A stretch of 64,000 nt of DNA from Aphrocallistes beatrix (GCA_963281255.1 OY725497.1:2170001-2234000), one strand, 5' to 3'; positions 43,946 through 54,033 are shown, numbered from the stretch's first letter. Numbers and translations: made by a program. Notes: generated from the sequence alone by a model not told the origin.

Positions 43946-44853
43946 TCTTATATATTAAAATGCAAGGATTTTTTTTTGTTTGTTTGTCCGAAATGATTGA
44001 AGAATTAGCAAGTCGTAGAGATACTAAAATTGGCATGTCGGTATCAAATGATGAATCTATGATTAAGTTTGAAAATCTAAGCGAAATTTTCACACCTCTG
44101 CAAAAGAATGGAAAACAATTTTTCACACCTTTACATTATACACTAAGCGGACAAAAGTATTTCAACACTCGATTCTTTCCCATACAAATCATACTAAAAA
44201 GGGTCTATTCATGAAGAGGGTTACTTCTAAACGGTAAGGGATACAGCTAATCGGATTCCAGATTCGAATAATATGCATTCAAATTAGTAACAGGTTAATT
44301 TTTCTAATTAATCATTCATTCATAAATTTTGGAACTATCAATCAGTGCCACCTTATGCCACATACACCCATTTTGACCACTGTACATGATGGCAATTATT
44401 TACCTATGGTGGCTCAGGCTGATAAGATTGTTCATTGAGTTGAGTAATTTATTAGTTATGTTCAACTATGACTAATTCGAATGTGTATTACCCTTATTAC
44501 CCTTTTATTACCCTTCATAAAAAAATCCGATTTAATCTTATTTGTATGGGAAAGTATCAAGTGTTGAAATACTTTTGTCCGCTTAGTGTATACATAAAGT
44601 AAACAAATCTCAAAAATATGCTGGAAACTTGCTCTCAACGATTGAAATGCGGTTTTCGGGGTGTAGACTTCGAAAATCATATTTTCGAGTAAATTTGATG
44701 AACAATTAATTGTTTACTGTTGTTTACAATATTTATATAAAGGGAAAAATTGCCAAAATAGTTTAGATTGAGTAATTTCATGCGCCCGCAGGGCGATTCT
44801 GTGGACACTCAGTGTCCGTAAGCCGCGCAGCGAAAGCAAGCAAAGCGCGCTTG
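43946..44853 (+). mobile_element. Helitron-like copy F, both ends visible
   Basis: It starts TCTTATATATTAAAATGCAA after an A, continues through GTTTGTTTGTCCG, and ends in the shared GC-rich terminus (GCGATTCTGTGGACACTCAG, GCAAAGCGCGCTTG) before a T. An A|TC...|T boundary without inverted repeats or target duplication fits Helitrons, although the end is CTTG instead of the usual CTRR. The body matches 9740-10165. A MITE is nested inside. Confidence 0.75.
44141..44593. mobile_element. MITE with TACACTAAGCGGACAAAAG ends
   Basis: TACACTAAGCGGACAAAAGT and ACTTTTGTCCGCTTAGTGTA are perfect inverted ends beside TA, and pairing continues as TTTCAACACT. The interior contains a long inverted repeat (AAAAGGGTCT..., GGATTCC...). 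It is nested in Helitron-like copy F. Relatives are at 17966-19020 and around 48540-51725. Confidence 0.9.
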
Positions 44854-45472
44854 TATTAAGTATTAAATAAAGTGGCTGTGGGGTGTGCGATGCGTAAATG
44901 TGTGGTTTAGTAGTTTTGGGAAGGAAGGGGCATTCCGAATGCTCGGAGGGAGAATATTCTACTCAACAGGAGCAGCTAAAGTGTACGTACGATCACCCAG
45001 AGTTTTGGAAAATTTGATAGCAGGGTTTTAAAGGAGGCTGGCATTGGATTATCGTATAGTGCGATTGGGTCTTAACCTGTATAAGTTGGAGGATATACTC
45101 TAGTGCAAGGGAATGGATGCTTTGTAAGTTAAGAGGAGGATTTTGAAGAGGATGCAATGTTAGGTTGAAAACAAAGTAGCCATTTTTGGGGGGTGAAAAG
45201 GAAATAGGAAAACTATGCAAGATATAGATACATATAATGTGTTATTAACCTATAGGATATCAACCCCAAGAAAACGATTACTACAGAAAAAATAATATAG
45301 GTCAACTCATTATAAAGTTATGACGTCATAATCAGAAATGATCGTTGAGCTTTAAAATTCAATAACTAGAGGCATTTTATTTAAATCACAGTCACACATT
45401 TAGCAAACCTACATTCTAATAGTATCTTAATCGAAATATAATGACCTTTAATTTTTTGGTAAAATTTCTCAT
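44854..45472. other. Unassigned sequence
   Basis: A minus-strand 75-codon frame at 44993-45220 has no family features. Nothing else was recognised. Confidence 0.5.
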
Positions 45473-45474
45473 AT

Positions 45475-45500
45475 ATCCTTACTATTAAAACTCGATTATT

Positions 45501-45538
<38 letters not shown>

Positions 45539-46030
45539 GTAACGAATTGATTGAAGAAACTGCCAAGCGCAGAAGGCTGATTTTTGGCATGTGTGGGGCT
45601 TTTGGCTATGGCTCCTGTAAGTTCTGAGCTCAGAGCAAAATGTCGACTCATCATGGAATTATGACGCCATTGTCACATTTTAAAAAGTTAAACAACACAG
45701 TTATTCGGGCATAACTCAGCCATTATAGGAGATAGAGGGCTGAAATTTTAATAGAATATGTATACTAACATACCTCACATATAATGCAACTATCATCATA
45801 AAATGATGACTCATCACTTTGTTATGACGTCATCATTACTCATCAAAATTTTAAAAATTGACAAATTTGGTGACTTTTCGAGTGAAATCGATTTTAAAAC
45901 TAAGATGGACATATTTAGAGATGATATCTCCCTTATAATTAACCAATGTCACCTCCAGGCGACCGAAGGGATCCTCCCGCGGACACGAAGTGTCCGCCAG
46001 CCGCGCAGCGCAAGCAAGCAAGCGCGCTTG
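45475..46030 (+). mobile_element. Helitron-like copy G
   Basis: TCCTTACTATTAAAACTCGA, a long TA microsatellite, CTGTAACGAATTGATTGAAG, the full body and the GC-rich 3' end (GCGGACACGAAGTGTCCGC; AAGCAAGCAAGCGCGCTTG before T) are all present. A is the preceding base. It is the best copy for defining the family together with copy B. Confidence 0.8.
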
Positions 46031-46915
46031 TTTCAATTATTATCTATGTTTTTTTGCGCATAAATAGAATTTCTTGGTTAGGAGGTTCAGAAGAGTTATT
46101 TTTCTTTCTAGGTTTCATAGATTTTCTATAGATATTGAGGACAGGATCATTATTACACATCAGTCTTAAAAAATATTTCGTGTATTGAGAGAAAATGACA
46201 TTTTTCTGGCAAGGTGTTCAGGATAAAGTTACATACGTTCAAATGAAAGTTTGAGACTTTGGGCGCATTAATTTTTTTAAAGTACTATTATTACCTACAT
46301 TTTTTTAAAAGTGAGAGTTAACGCAACGAAACGCCACAATAAGTTTCAGAACAAAATATGAAGGGGACGCCGAAATAATCGTCTTTTTAAGTTGTCACAT
46401 CGATTTTATCTATTGTAGAATAGAAACAAACAAAACAAATGACATTCAAGATTTTATTTTCACACTTGAAATATAAATGTTTCAATAAATAATTAAAGGA
46501 ATTCAGCCTTATAAGTTACAAGTGATAAAAATAAAACAAAGAAACTTGATCAATTTAGATAATTCACACAACAAAAATTCCAATTATCCAAAGCATGCTA
46601 ATATGCATTACCATAACAACCAATACACTTGTTCAATCAGAATGAAATTACGTGCAGTCAGTGATCATAATTATTTAGAATATTCTATAATCTCTTATGC
46701 AACCTTAAATTTCAAGTGCTATGGCTCCCTGCTAGGATTATTTCCAATAATATAATAGTATGTGCTTGATTCTATCCATTTTAGTCAAGTTGCATCTTAA
46801 AATGAAAACTTTTTAAATTTTTCCTCGTCACTAATCTACTTGTTTTCCCCTGGATTTTTTTAAAAATTTGGAGATTTTTCATTAGTTTTAGTTATTACAT
46901 GTATCTTGGAAATTA
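46031..46915. other. Unassigned AT-rich sequence
   Basis: The 77-codon plus-strand frame at 46522-46755 is Asn/Lys-rich with no conserved motifs. No gene is claimed. Confidence 0.5.
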
Positions 46916-46919
46916 GTAC

Positions 46920-47330
46920 TAGAACAAATCTGATGACTCAAACTGAGACGAGAGAACAGATCCGAATTCTTTTCCAAATTCCAAAACACAAACCCAAGAA
47001 AATTTCAAGCATTCTTGGAGTATCACTAGCCACAGTTTACAATACCCTGAAAAGAATTTGAAATGGGAAAGATCTAGAACATCAAAAAGAAGGTGGGCGA
47101 AAGCCAGTGAAATCAAAAGCCATTGAGAATTCCCTGAGACAGAATATCCGGCGATCTTTTAGAGCTATTACTTTGGATGAGCTCTATTCAAAGTACTGAG
47201 CGTACTGGAATCAGATGTGCCAAAATCACAGTACGGCGGACTCTGAAAAGAATCAAATGCGAAAAAGAATTTCCTCGTCATACCTTCATGCTTTCGGAGA
47301 AAAATAGATAAAAACAATCGTAATCAAGCC
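46920..47330 (+). pseudogene. Tc1-like transposase N-terminal relic
   Basis: On the plus strand the reading TQTETREQIRILFQIPKHKP, then KKISSILGVSLATVYNTLKR, stop, and LEHQKEGGRKPVKSKAIENS and LRQNIRRSFRAIT is the first helix-turn-helix and GRPR-like linker of Tc1 transposases. Further on, the second DNA-binding half is recognisable only with frame changes. The DDE domain is absent. Related pogo/Tc1-type MITEs are numerous in this window, but these remnants do not show which one it served. Confidence 0.7.
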
Positions 47331-47735
47331 TGGGCAAAGATTATCTCAGTTGAATGTACTACCACACAGACGACCAAAGAAGATAATGTACTGAAATCGA
47401 GAATAAATTTATTATGGGATTCAATAATTCAGAATTTTTGCCTAATTCTTAGGGTTATATGCCTCGTAGGTGCCAGATGCTGCTAGAAAGCAACGATTTT
47501 AAAATAAAATACTAATTTTAAATAGTTTTACTCTATTCGAGCATTCTTGAATACATAAGATCTCACTTGATTTTGAAATTATATACGTCTACTTTTTCTA
47601 AATAATTATGATCGCTGACTGTATATCTGTTTGAAACGATAATAATGAAATACAATTCTGGGGGGTTGAAAATTCCACCCTATTTCCAGAAAAAAAAGGT
47701 AAGAGCATCAATACTAGTAACATAACTCGCCAAGG

Positions 47736-48196
47736 ATTGGCGGACATTTCGTATACGGACATTTCGTATACGGACAATTCGTATACGGACATTTCGAATA
47801 ACGGACATTTCGCATAACGGACATTTCGTATAATGGACATTTCGTATAATGGACATTTCGTATACGAAAATTTCGTACAGTGGACAATTAGTCTAAATAG
47901 AATCGAATGTCACTCGACCCCCCCACACGCCAGACAAAATGCCCAAATTCACTGCCCATTTCACAGTGTTCACAACTGAAAATGCTCACTTTCACTTTGC
48001 TCTTACAACGTTTCTTACACAAAATGCCTACATTTCCGCTCTTTTGGCAGCATTATACAAAATATCCGTATACGAAATGTCCATATACGAAATGTCCGTA
48101 TACGAAGTGTCCATTATACGAAATGTCCATTATACCAAATATCCGTATACGAAATGTCCATATACGAAATGTCCGTATACGAAGTGTCCGATTACC
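47736..48196. mobile_element. Element with opposed TACGAAATGTCC arrays and 9-bp duplication
   Basis: CTCGCCAAG flanks both sides (47727-47735 and 48197-48205). The ends GATTGGCGGACATTTCGTAT and TACGAAGTGTCCGATTACC are imperfect inverted repeats. Inside, roughly nine direct units of GGACATTTCGTATAC fill the left arm, and about eight reverse-complement units fill the right arm. A 9-bp duplication and long arms suggest a Mutator-type non-autonomous element. The peptides NVHIRNVRIR and YEMSVYEMS are artefacts of the arrays. Confidence 0.85.
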
Positions 48197-48429
48197 CTCG
48201 CCAAGAGATATTTTCTAATACGCTGGATGTTATAGATGCAGTAGTAGAAGCAGGAGGAGGAGACTTTGCTGACCTGAGCAGACTTTTAGAGGGTGTTGTC
48301 CAGCCAAGTTCCTTCGAAATATCTGAAGGGGCAACGGAAGACGACGATCCATTTGAATCGATGGTGGAACGGATGTTGTCTTCCTCAAGAACAAAGAAGT
48401 GGGTAAGTTCTGAGAAAGAGCTTGCTTAA
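48197..48429 (+). other. Exon-like open frame of unknown identity
   Basis: Beyond the element the plus-strand frame reads EIFSNTLDVIDAVVEAGGGD, FADLSRLLEGVVQPSSFEIS and acidic DDDPFESMVERML, then TKKW followed by GTAAGTTC, a good splice donor. The composition looks protein-coding and unlike the flanks. I recognise no family. The MITE-like element lies immediately upstream, so if this is an exon its 5' end has been disrupted or redefined. Confidence 0.35.
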
Positions 48430-48539
48430 CAGCATGAGGTGGCAAGACTTGTTGCACCGAGCAGTGAGTTAGCATTACAGAAGAGTGAGCGCTGGTCATG
48501 ATAGGACTGACTGACATCAGGACTGACTGACATCTGACA

Positions 48540-48697
48540 TCGAATCAGAATAGAGACTATGTAGAAAATAATCAACCTATGCCACTTTGTGTCACTAAAC
48601 GCCATTATATACGTATAATGGCTGTAACTTGGGACAAGTAGCATCAAGTATCAAATGTTGATATTTATTAACTTGGGAGTTAGTAATTAAGCTGAGG
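48540..48697. mobile_element. MITE left part, interrupted by P-like transposon 2
   Basis: AAAATAATCAACCTATGCCA, CTTTGTGTCACTAA and GGGAGTTAGTAATT match 51430-51550 of the intact relative. It continues after the P-like element at 50524-50700. Confidence 0.8.
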
Positions 48698-49008
48698 CAT
48701 AGCATTCTATATACTAAGGCAATGGCACTGACCCGAAAATTGGTACCATGGATTGGTTAAATACTTCAATCCTAAAACCGCTAATTAAATAACTGTTATT
48801 ATCAACTATATAATTATCTCATATTGTGAGTTCATGGTTGTTTAAATATTCATTTTGAAAATATTATGTAACCACAATATTTATATTTACTTCACATACA
48901 ACAATAGTGTATTACAATAATGTATTGTTTTGCTGCATATTATTTCTATTACTCATTTATTATACCTCACTTGACAACACTAATTGCATAAATCATTATT
49001 TGGACGAG

Positions 49009-49165
49009 ATGTCTTGTCTCGCGCCTGACTCGACTTCTAATTACAGAGGAGTGGAACACTTCATGAAGTTTTTCAATTTCTCAAAGATGGTGCTCTTCGT
49101 GAAAATGGTATTGAGCCATTCCAAGACGTGTGAATACTACCAGATCAACAAAATCCCGGGTGAGT
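49009..49165 (+). pseudogene. Degraded THAP exon of P-like transposon 2
   Basis: The frame opens MSCLAPDSTSNYR, collinear with MSCVVPGCKSNYK of transposon 1. It retains the first Cys and the SNY motif but has lost the second zinc-binding Cys (PDS for PGC). The later part (FFNFSKMVLF) is an eroded FxFPK segment. It ends in CCCGGGTGAGTG, donor-like. It cannot form a normal THAP zinc site. Confidence 0.6.
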
Positions 49166-49424
49166 GATTTCTTAAGTAATGTAGTTAATTATTCTAGAAT
49201 CATGCATATACATACTCAAGTTGGGTAGAAACAATTGACTGAATTAAGACTAAGAAAAAGTGTTGCCTTCCCCAAATTTAGTAAATGCAATCCTCGTTAC
49301 TACAAAAACGTGGGCATAAGTACCTTTTTTAAAATTCGGATAAGTGCAATTTATCTAAACGTGCTCCAAATTAACATCGGATTTATCTAAACGTGCTCCA
49401 AATTATCATCGGGACATTTCGCCT

Positions 49425-49482
49425 CGCCTTTCCAACCTGACAAGCCTGCTGGTTGTCAGGTTGGAAAGGCGAAATGTAATTT
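49425..49482. repeat. Strong hairpin, 24-bp stem
   Basis: CATTTCGCC, a 5-nt bulge TCGCC, then TTTCCAACCTGACAA pairs perfectly with TTGTCAGGTTGGAAAGGCGAAATG across a 9-nt loop. Just upstream, about 30 bp containing TTATCTAAACGTGCTCCAAA is tandemly duplicated. It lies within P-like transposon 2. Confidence 0.9.
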
Positions 49483-49651
49483 TGGCCCTTAAGATTTTCC
49501 ATTAGTCAACTTCAGCCGGACTGTTAGCTTATATCATGGATAAGAACAGTGTAGACCAGAACTAAACTGTCGAGTTCTTGAAATTCGTTAATGGTGTTTA
49601 GAAAATGTTCAATGTGAATTGGGTATGGAAGAATAGTCGTTTAACGACGAT

Positions 49652-49804
49652 CATAGGCGTAACTATTTTATTTTTTTCACGGTTAGCTGGGGTGGCGAGA
49701 TTTGTTAACATATATCAAACTAATGTGGCAAGCCACCCCAAGTCAACATAACATTTAGGTCTGGGTGGCACGCTACCCCTGCCACCCCTGGAGTTACGCC
49801 TATG
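49652..49804. mobile_element. hAT MITE with perfect 8-bp target duplication
   Basis: CATAGGCGTAACT and AGTTACGCCTATG are inverted ends. ACGACGAT flanks both sides (49644-49651 and 49805-49812). The interior has GGGTGGC/GCCACCCC repeats. It inserted into P-like transposon 2. Confidence 0.95.
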
Positions 49805-50104
49805 ACGACGATGTATCTGCACCCTCAGCAGAAATTTAAAAGATTTATTCTGGCTATTCCCGTACTAATATTATTCATTTGGCATGTGCTACTATGAAAC
49901 TAGAACATTGTACACTTCTAATAAAGTTAAGACCTATATATAATGAACTAGTATTGAAACAAGAGAATAGTAAACTGGCTAAATTCAAGAACTAATTTAA
50001 TATATTCTTTGTTTATTTAGTCGACTTCACAGACTGTAGAAGTCCGGAATGTGTGACTATATCCTATTGAAAGGCCGGAGTGTGATTGTTCCCTTATGAT
50101 GCAT

Positions 50105-50268
50105 CAAGTCTCAGGTCTCAAGTCAAGTCAAGTCTGTCCCTCAAGCTAAGTCAAGTCTGTCTCTCAAGCTAAGTCAAGTCTGTCTCTCAAGCAAAGTCAA
50201 GTCTATCTCTCAAGCTAAGTCAAGTCTGTCCCTCAAGCTAAGTCAAGTCTGTCCCTCAAGTCTCAATA
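50105..50268. repeat. 23-24 bp tandem repeat
   Basis: Six units of AAGTCAAGTCTGTCCCTCAA followed by GCT occur with minor variants, inside P-like transposon 2. Confidence 0.9.
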
Positions 50269-50523
50269 TTGTGATTAACTATTCTTTTGATATTTTGTAG
50301 TATTAAGTATTAAATAATTCGACTATGTGCATTAAAAACCAAATAATATATCTCATTTCAATTGTTCTGATATAATAGTTAGTTTGTCAGGGTGAGTGAA
50401 TGCCTAAATTGATGGAAAATTGAAATATCTACAATATCAAAATTATTGGTTTTGAAGTATTTAACCAATCCATGGTACTAATTTTTGGGTGAGTGCCATT
50501 GCCTTAGTATATAGAATGCTATG

Positions 50524-50700
50524 GCTGAGGATATCAATTATGAATAATTAGAATGTGTAGTTTACGAATTTGAACTAAAAAATAGAGTATTCCTTACAGT
50601 TTGAGCACATATTCCTTTATGAATAGACCCACTTTAATACTATTTGTATGGCGGTTTCTGTGGTGGTCGAATACTTTTGTCCGGGTATTGTATATACTGC
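50524..50700. mobile_element. MITE right part, interrupted by P-like transposon 2
   Basis: ATTACGAATTTG-type sequence, AGAGTATTCCTTACAGTTTG and GTGGTGGTCGAATACTTTTG to TCCGGGTATTGTA match the right half of 51247-51725. It is the continuation of 48540-48697. Confidence 0.85.
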
Positions 50701-50704
50701 CAGA

Positions 50705-51243
50705 ACAAAAGTATTTGTACGCTTCATTATTTTAGGTGCATGGATTACTAAAAGGGTCTATTCATGAAGATAAAAACTCCTAAACGGTATGTGATGGGAC
50801 AAATCGAAATCAAATTCGAAATTTGCGCATTCGAATGAAATAGTGCAGAATACTTCTCATTAATTAATAATTCCCATATTTTCAATTGTTAATTACTGCC
50901 ATCTTGTGCCACATATATCTCTTTATCACTATACATAAGGGTGATAAATTACTTTTTGTGCTACATGTCGATAATTTTACTTGTTACTAGGTTGAGCAAT
51001 TTATTAGAAATGTTGAACTACAGTGCAGTTCCGAAAACTGGGGCACCTCGGGGCCAGAGCTGGGCGCCTCGGTTTTTGGAAGTGGACTGTATAACTAATT
51101 CAAATGTGCACCATTTGAATCATAAATCCGATTATTAATATCTTCAGAGTTTGGGCAGATTTCACTTCATGAATAGATCCAATTTAGTACTATTTGTATG
51201 GGAAATAAAATAGTGCGCAAATACTTTTGTCAGGTAAGTGTAT
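50705..51243. mobile_element. MITE of the ACAAAAGTATT family, with nested insertion
   Basis: GAACAAAAGTATTTGTACGC at the left and GCAAATACTTTTGTCAGGTA at the right are inverted. The interior parallels 44141-44593 (AAAAGGGTCTATTCATGAAG; TGCCACAT). It is split by a tiny MITE at 51018-51091. Confidence 0.75.
51018..51091. mobile_element. Tiny (74 bp) MITE
   Basis: TACAGTGCAGTTCCGAAAAC and GGTTTTTGGAAGTGGACTGTA are imperfect inverted ends beside TA. The flanks rejoin as GAACTA/TAACTAATTC of the host MITE. Confidence 0.75.
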
Positions 51244-51246
51244 ATA

Positions 51247-51725
51247 TACAGTGCACGAACAAAGTATATTCGACCACCTCGAAAACCACTATATAATAGT
51301 ATTAAAGTGGCTCTATTCATTAAGGAATATGTACTCAAATTGTAAGAAATGTTCTATTTTTATTTCAAATTCGTAATCTACACATCCGAATTACTCATTT
51401 TTGAAACCTTCGAAATACTCGTTCTCATGTAGAAAATTATCAACCTATGCCACTTTGTGTCACTAATAGTCATCATATTTAATAGCCGTGACTTGGGACA
51501 AATACAGCAAGTATCAAAGGTAGATATTTTTAAACTTTGGAGTTAGTAATTGAGTGAGGCTCTAAATTTTGAGTAATGCGATGTGTAGATTACGAATTTG
51601 AAATCAAAGATAGAGTATTTCTTACAGTTTGAGAACATATGTATTTCTCCGTAAAAAGTCCGATTTCAATACTATTTGTCATAGAAGTTTTCGTGGTGGT
51701 CGAAAACTTTTGTTCGGGTACTGTA
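51247..51725. mobile_element. Uninterrupted MITE, empty-site relative of 48540-50700
   Basis: TACAGTGCACGAACAAAGTA at the left and AAACTTTTGTTCGGGTACTGTA at the right are inverted, and pairing continues as CGACCACC/GGTGGTCG. The centre GTAATTGAGTGAGGCTCTAA is where the related copy carries P-like transposon 2. Confidence 0.88.
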
Positions 51726-51741
51726 TATACTATATATACTA

Positions 51742-51903
51742 TACAGTGGAATTCGCTTATTCGCAACTCGAGTTTTGCTCATAAAATGGTTGCTAATACG
51801 CGAAGTTGCTAATAAGGGAACATAATTTACACAAAATCTTCACCTGGGACCTGAAGATTGGTTGCTAATAGAGCAATATTGCTAATAAGCGAATTCCACT
51901 GTA
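51742..51903. mobile_element. Pogo-like MITE
   Basis: TACAGTGGAATTCGCTTATT and AATAAGCGAATTCCACTGTA are perfect inverted ends beside TA. TTGCTAATA repeats inside. Confidence 0.9.
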
Positions 51904-52121
51904 TATATAAATCATAGAATTATGACCGCGAATTTGAAGAGATTGAAGTGGACATAGGATTGATGAAATGTTTGAGGTTCCTGCATCTGTTAGAATTTTG
52001 TCATTTGTTAAAATTATCTCAATTGTCACTTGTTAGAATCGTTTTCTAGACTACGGTTACATGTTAGAATTTAATATCAGATATTTTCCAAAACATTGAT
52101 TCCCATAAGTAGTTTCCCTAT

Positions 52122-52609
52122 TACAGTCGAAACCGGGTTTTTTGACAATCGTATTTTTTTGACATATTTTGCTGCAGATTGTTTTTTTCATGTTTCTACT
52201 ATAGAATTTCCATCGGTTTTTTTTTTACACTGAGTTTATTTGACAATCGGTATTTTTTGACAATTGTTGGTGTAAAAATCTGAGTTTTATGTACAGTTGA
52301 CACCGTGTTTTTTTGACACCCAATTTTCAGCAATTAGTTCATGACATCCATAACAAAACAGAAACGTCTGACACTGACGGAAAGGCACGAGATAGTCCTG
52401 CGTCTCGACAAGGGTCACCCTCTGACGGCAATTGCCAAGGACTACGGAGTCAAGAAATTAACCTTTACATACTTAATAATTCTTACTATGACCTCTAAAA
52501 TATATTTTCTTCGTTGTGGAATGCGCAACACTGGGTTTTTTTGACAATCGGGGTTTTTTGACATTTTTTCGTGCAAATGGGGTGTCAAAAAAACCCGGTT
52601 TCAACTGTA
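52122..52609 (+). mobile_element. Pogo/Tigger-like element with short HTH ORF
   Basis: TACAGTCGAAACCGGGTTTT and AAAACCCGGTTTCAACTGTA-type ends are inverted beside TA. A second left-type end, TACAGTTGACACCGTGTTTT, occurs at 52292, so two copies may be superposed. Several TTTTTTTGACAATCGG motifs repeat in the left part. Confidence 0.8.
52341..52544 (+). pseudogene. Pogo-type transposase N-terminal HTH fragment
   Basis: The frame reads TKQKRLTLTERHEIVLRLDK followed by GHPLTAIAKDYGVKKLTFTY. This matches the first helix-turn-helix of pogo/Tigger transposases (KR..LTL..K..II...E.G.s...IA..fgV...T). It ends 35 codons later, with no CENP-B-type second HTH or DDE domain. This is an internally deleted derivative of a pogo element. 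Confidence 0.8.
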
Positions 52610-53655
52610 TATTAACATAAATTAATATATTGAATATTGGATATTAGAAATAGTTTTGAGATTTCGTTCTATGTAGTAGTAGTATTTACTTTTTGGTGAG
52701 ATGAATTATGATTTAATTGATATTTAGTAAGCTGAAACATAAATCAAGAATAAATAATTAAACTATGAATATAATGAAAAACCATGGAAATTTAAATGAC
52801 TTCTGCTTGTAAATATTCGGAAACGGCTTTCAAGTATATAACGGCATACAGAAAAAGGATGTGCTGCAGTCAGAATGCGTTTCGACTGTTATTCTAGTCG
52901 AAACGCGTTTAGACTAGTCCAAATCCGTTTCCACTTGTAATAAACTATTATGGGTTATTTATACAAGAAATGTATCTAATTTTGTCTTTTCTAAGATCAT
53001 TTGATTAGTTAACAACTTTTTTTGCTGTTATTTTCTACCATCAGGTTTATTTCATAAAGCACAGCTTAAGTAATATGTAATGATATGAGTTTGATAAATA
53101 CTTAGATCTTACTGGCTAATATTTGATGTGCTCAGGTGAACAAAATTAAATGTTTTGTCATGAGGTCTCTCGTGTTGAATAAACGAAATTTAGAGTTCCA
53201 TTTGGAATTTATAGAATAATCCTCTCTTAATGAATCACAGTTAGCTCTCGTTAATACCAAAACGGAGAAGGTGAAATATCGTTTTTGTACAAGTCCCCCA
53301 GCCTAGTATATAAATGAATAGAAAAGACTCAGGTTAATTTGAAAAAATATTGAATGTCTCCTGGTGTTTGTGTTAACGAGAGTAGACTGCAAAACTAGGA
53401 ATTTATTCATCATCGTAATGTGGTAATTGACTCGAATAGGAACTCAAACATGCTTAAATGCAGGACCACCTACAAACAAAGAAGGAAAAATAGATTTGAC
53501 GTAAAAATTGTTCATTTGAAGGTACATATTTTAGTGATGATAACAGCTGAAGATGTAAGAATGAAGTCATCTCTGAAGCAAAATAGGAATTAAAGGTTAT
53601 TAGGCTTAGATTAGGGCAAGTCTCAATCTATTATAATTTGAATACCACCTATATT
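52610..53655. other. Unassigned AT-rich interior
   Basis: No ORF or repeat was recognised. A short inverted repeat around 52865-52935 (GTTTCGACTGTTATTCTAGTCGAAAC) is visible. Confidence 0.5.
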
Positions 53656-53660
53656 TCATA

Positions 53661-54033
53661 CAAGCGGGCTTCCCTTCCTCCGCTGCGCGGCTGGGGATAC
53701 ATTTATTAATTGTAAGGGAGATAAGATCTCTAAATACGTCTGTCCTACTGTTAAAATCGATATCGCACGAAAAATCACCAAATTTGACAATTTTTAAAAT
53801 TTTGATGCGTAATGATGACGTCATAACAGTGATGATTCATCATTTATGATAGTTGCATCATATGTGAGCTATATTAATATACACATTATATTAAAACTTC
53901 AGCCTTTTATGACCTAAAATGGCCGAGATATGGTCGAAAAACTGAAATTTCTAATTATAAAAAAGGTGACAATGACGTCATAATTCCATGATGAGCCGAC
54001 ATTTTAGTCTGAGCTCAGAACTTAGTGGAGCCA
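53661..54033 (-). mobile_element. Helitron-like copy H
   Basis: On the minus strand this ends in a degraded GC-rich terminus (CCGCGCAGCGGAGG...AAGCCCGCTTG before T). The body has TAAGATCTCTAAATACGTCT, GATGACGTCATAA and GAACTTAGTGGAGCCATA. It stops at 54033, where integrase coding begins, and lacks the TTCTTCAATCAATTCGTTACAG end. Confidence 0.8.

Larger units (their letters stand above)
48698..50523 (+). mobile_element. P-like (THAP) transposon 2, 1,826 bp
   Basis: Inverted ends CATAGCATTCTATATACTAA and continuing GGCAATGGCACT...CCATGGATTGGTTAAATA are mirrored at the right end over about 70 bp. A perfect 7-bp target duplication GCTGAGG lies outside (48691-48697 and 50524-50530). A degraded THAP start is inside. 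It carries a nested hAT MITE, a strong hairpin and a 24-bp tandem array, and no catalytic domain. Confidence 0.9.

Noticed and set aside
47907..48218. ORFs encoding YTKCPYTKCP and NVHIRNVRIR repeats
   Set aside because: They are artefacts of the TACGAAATGTCC arrays in a mobile element.
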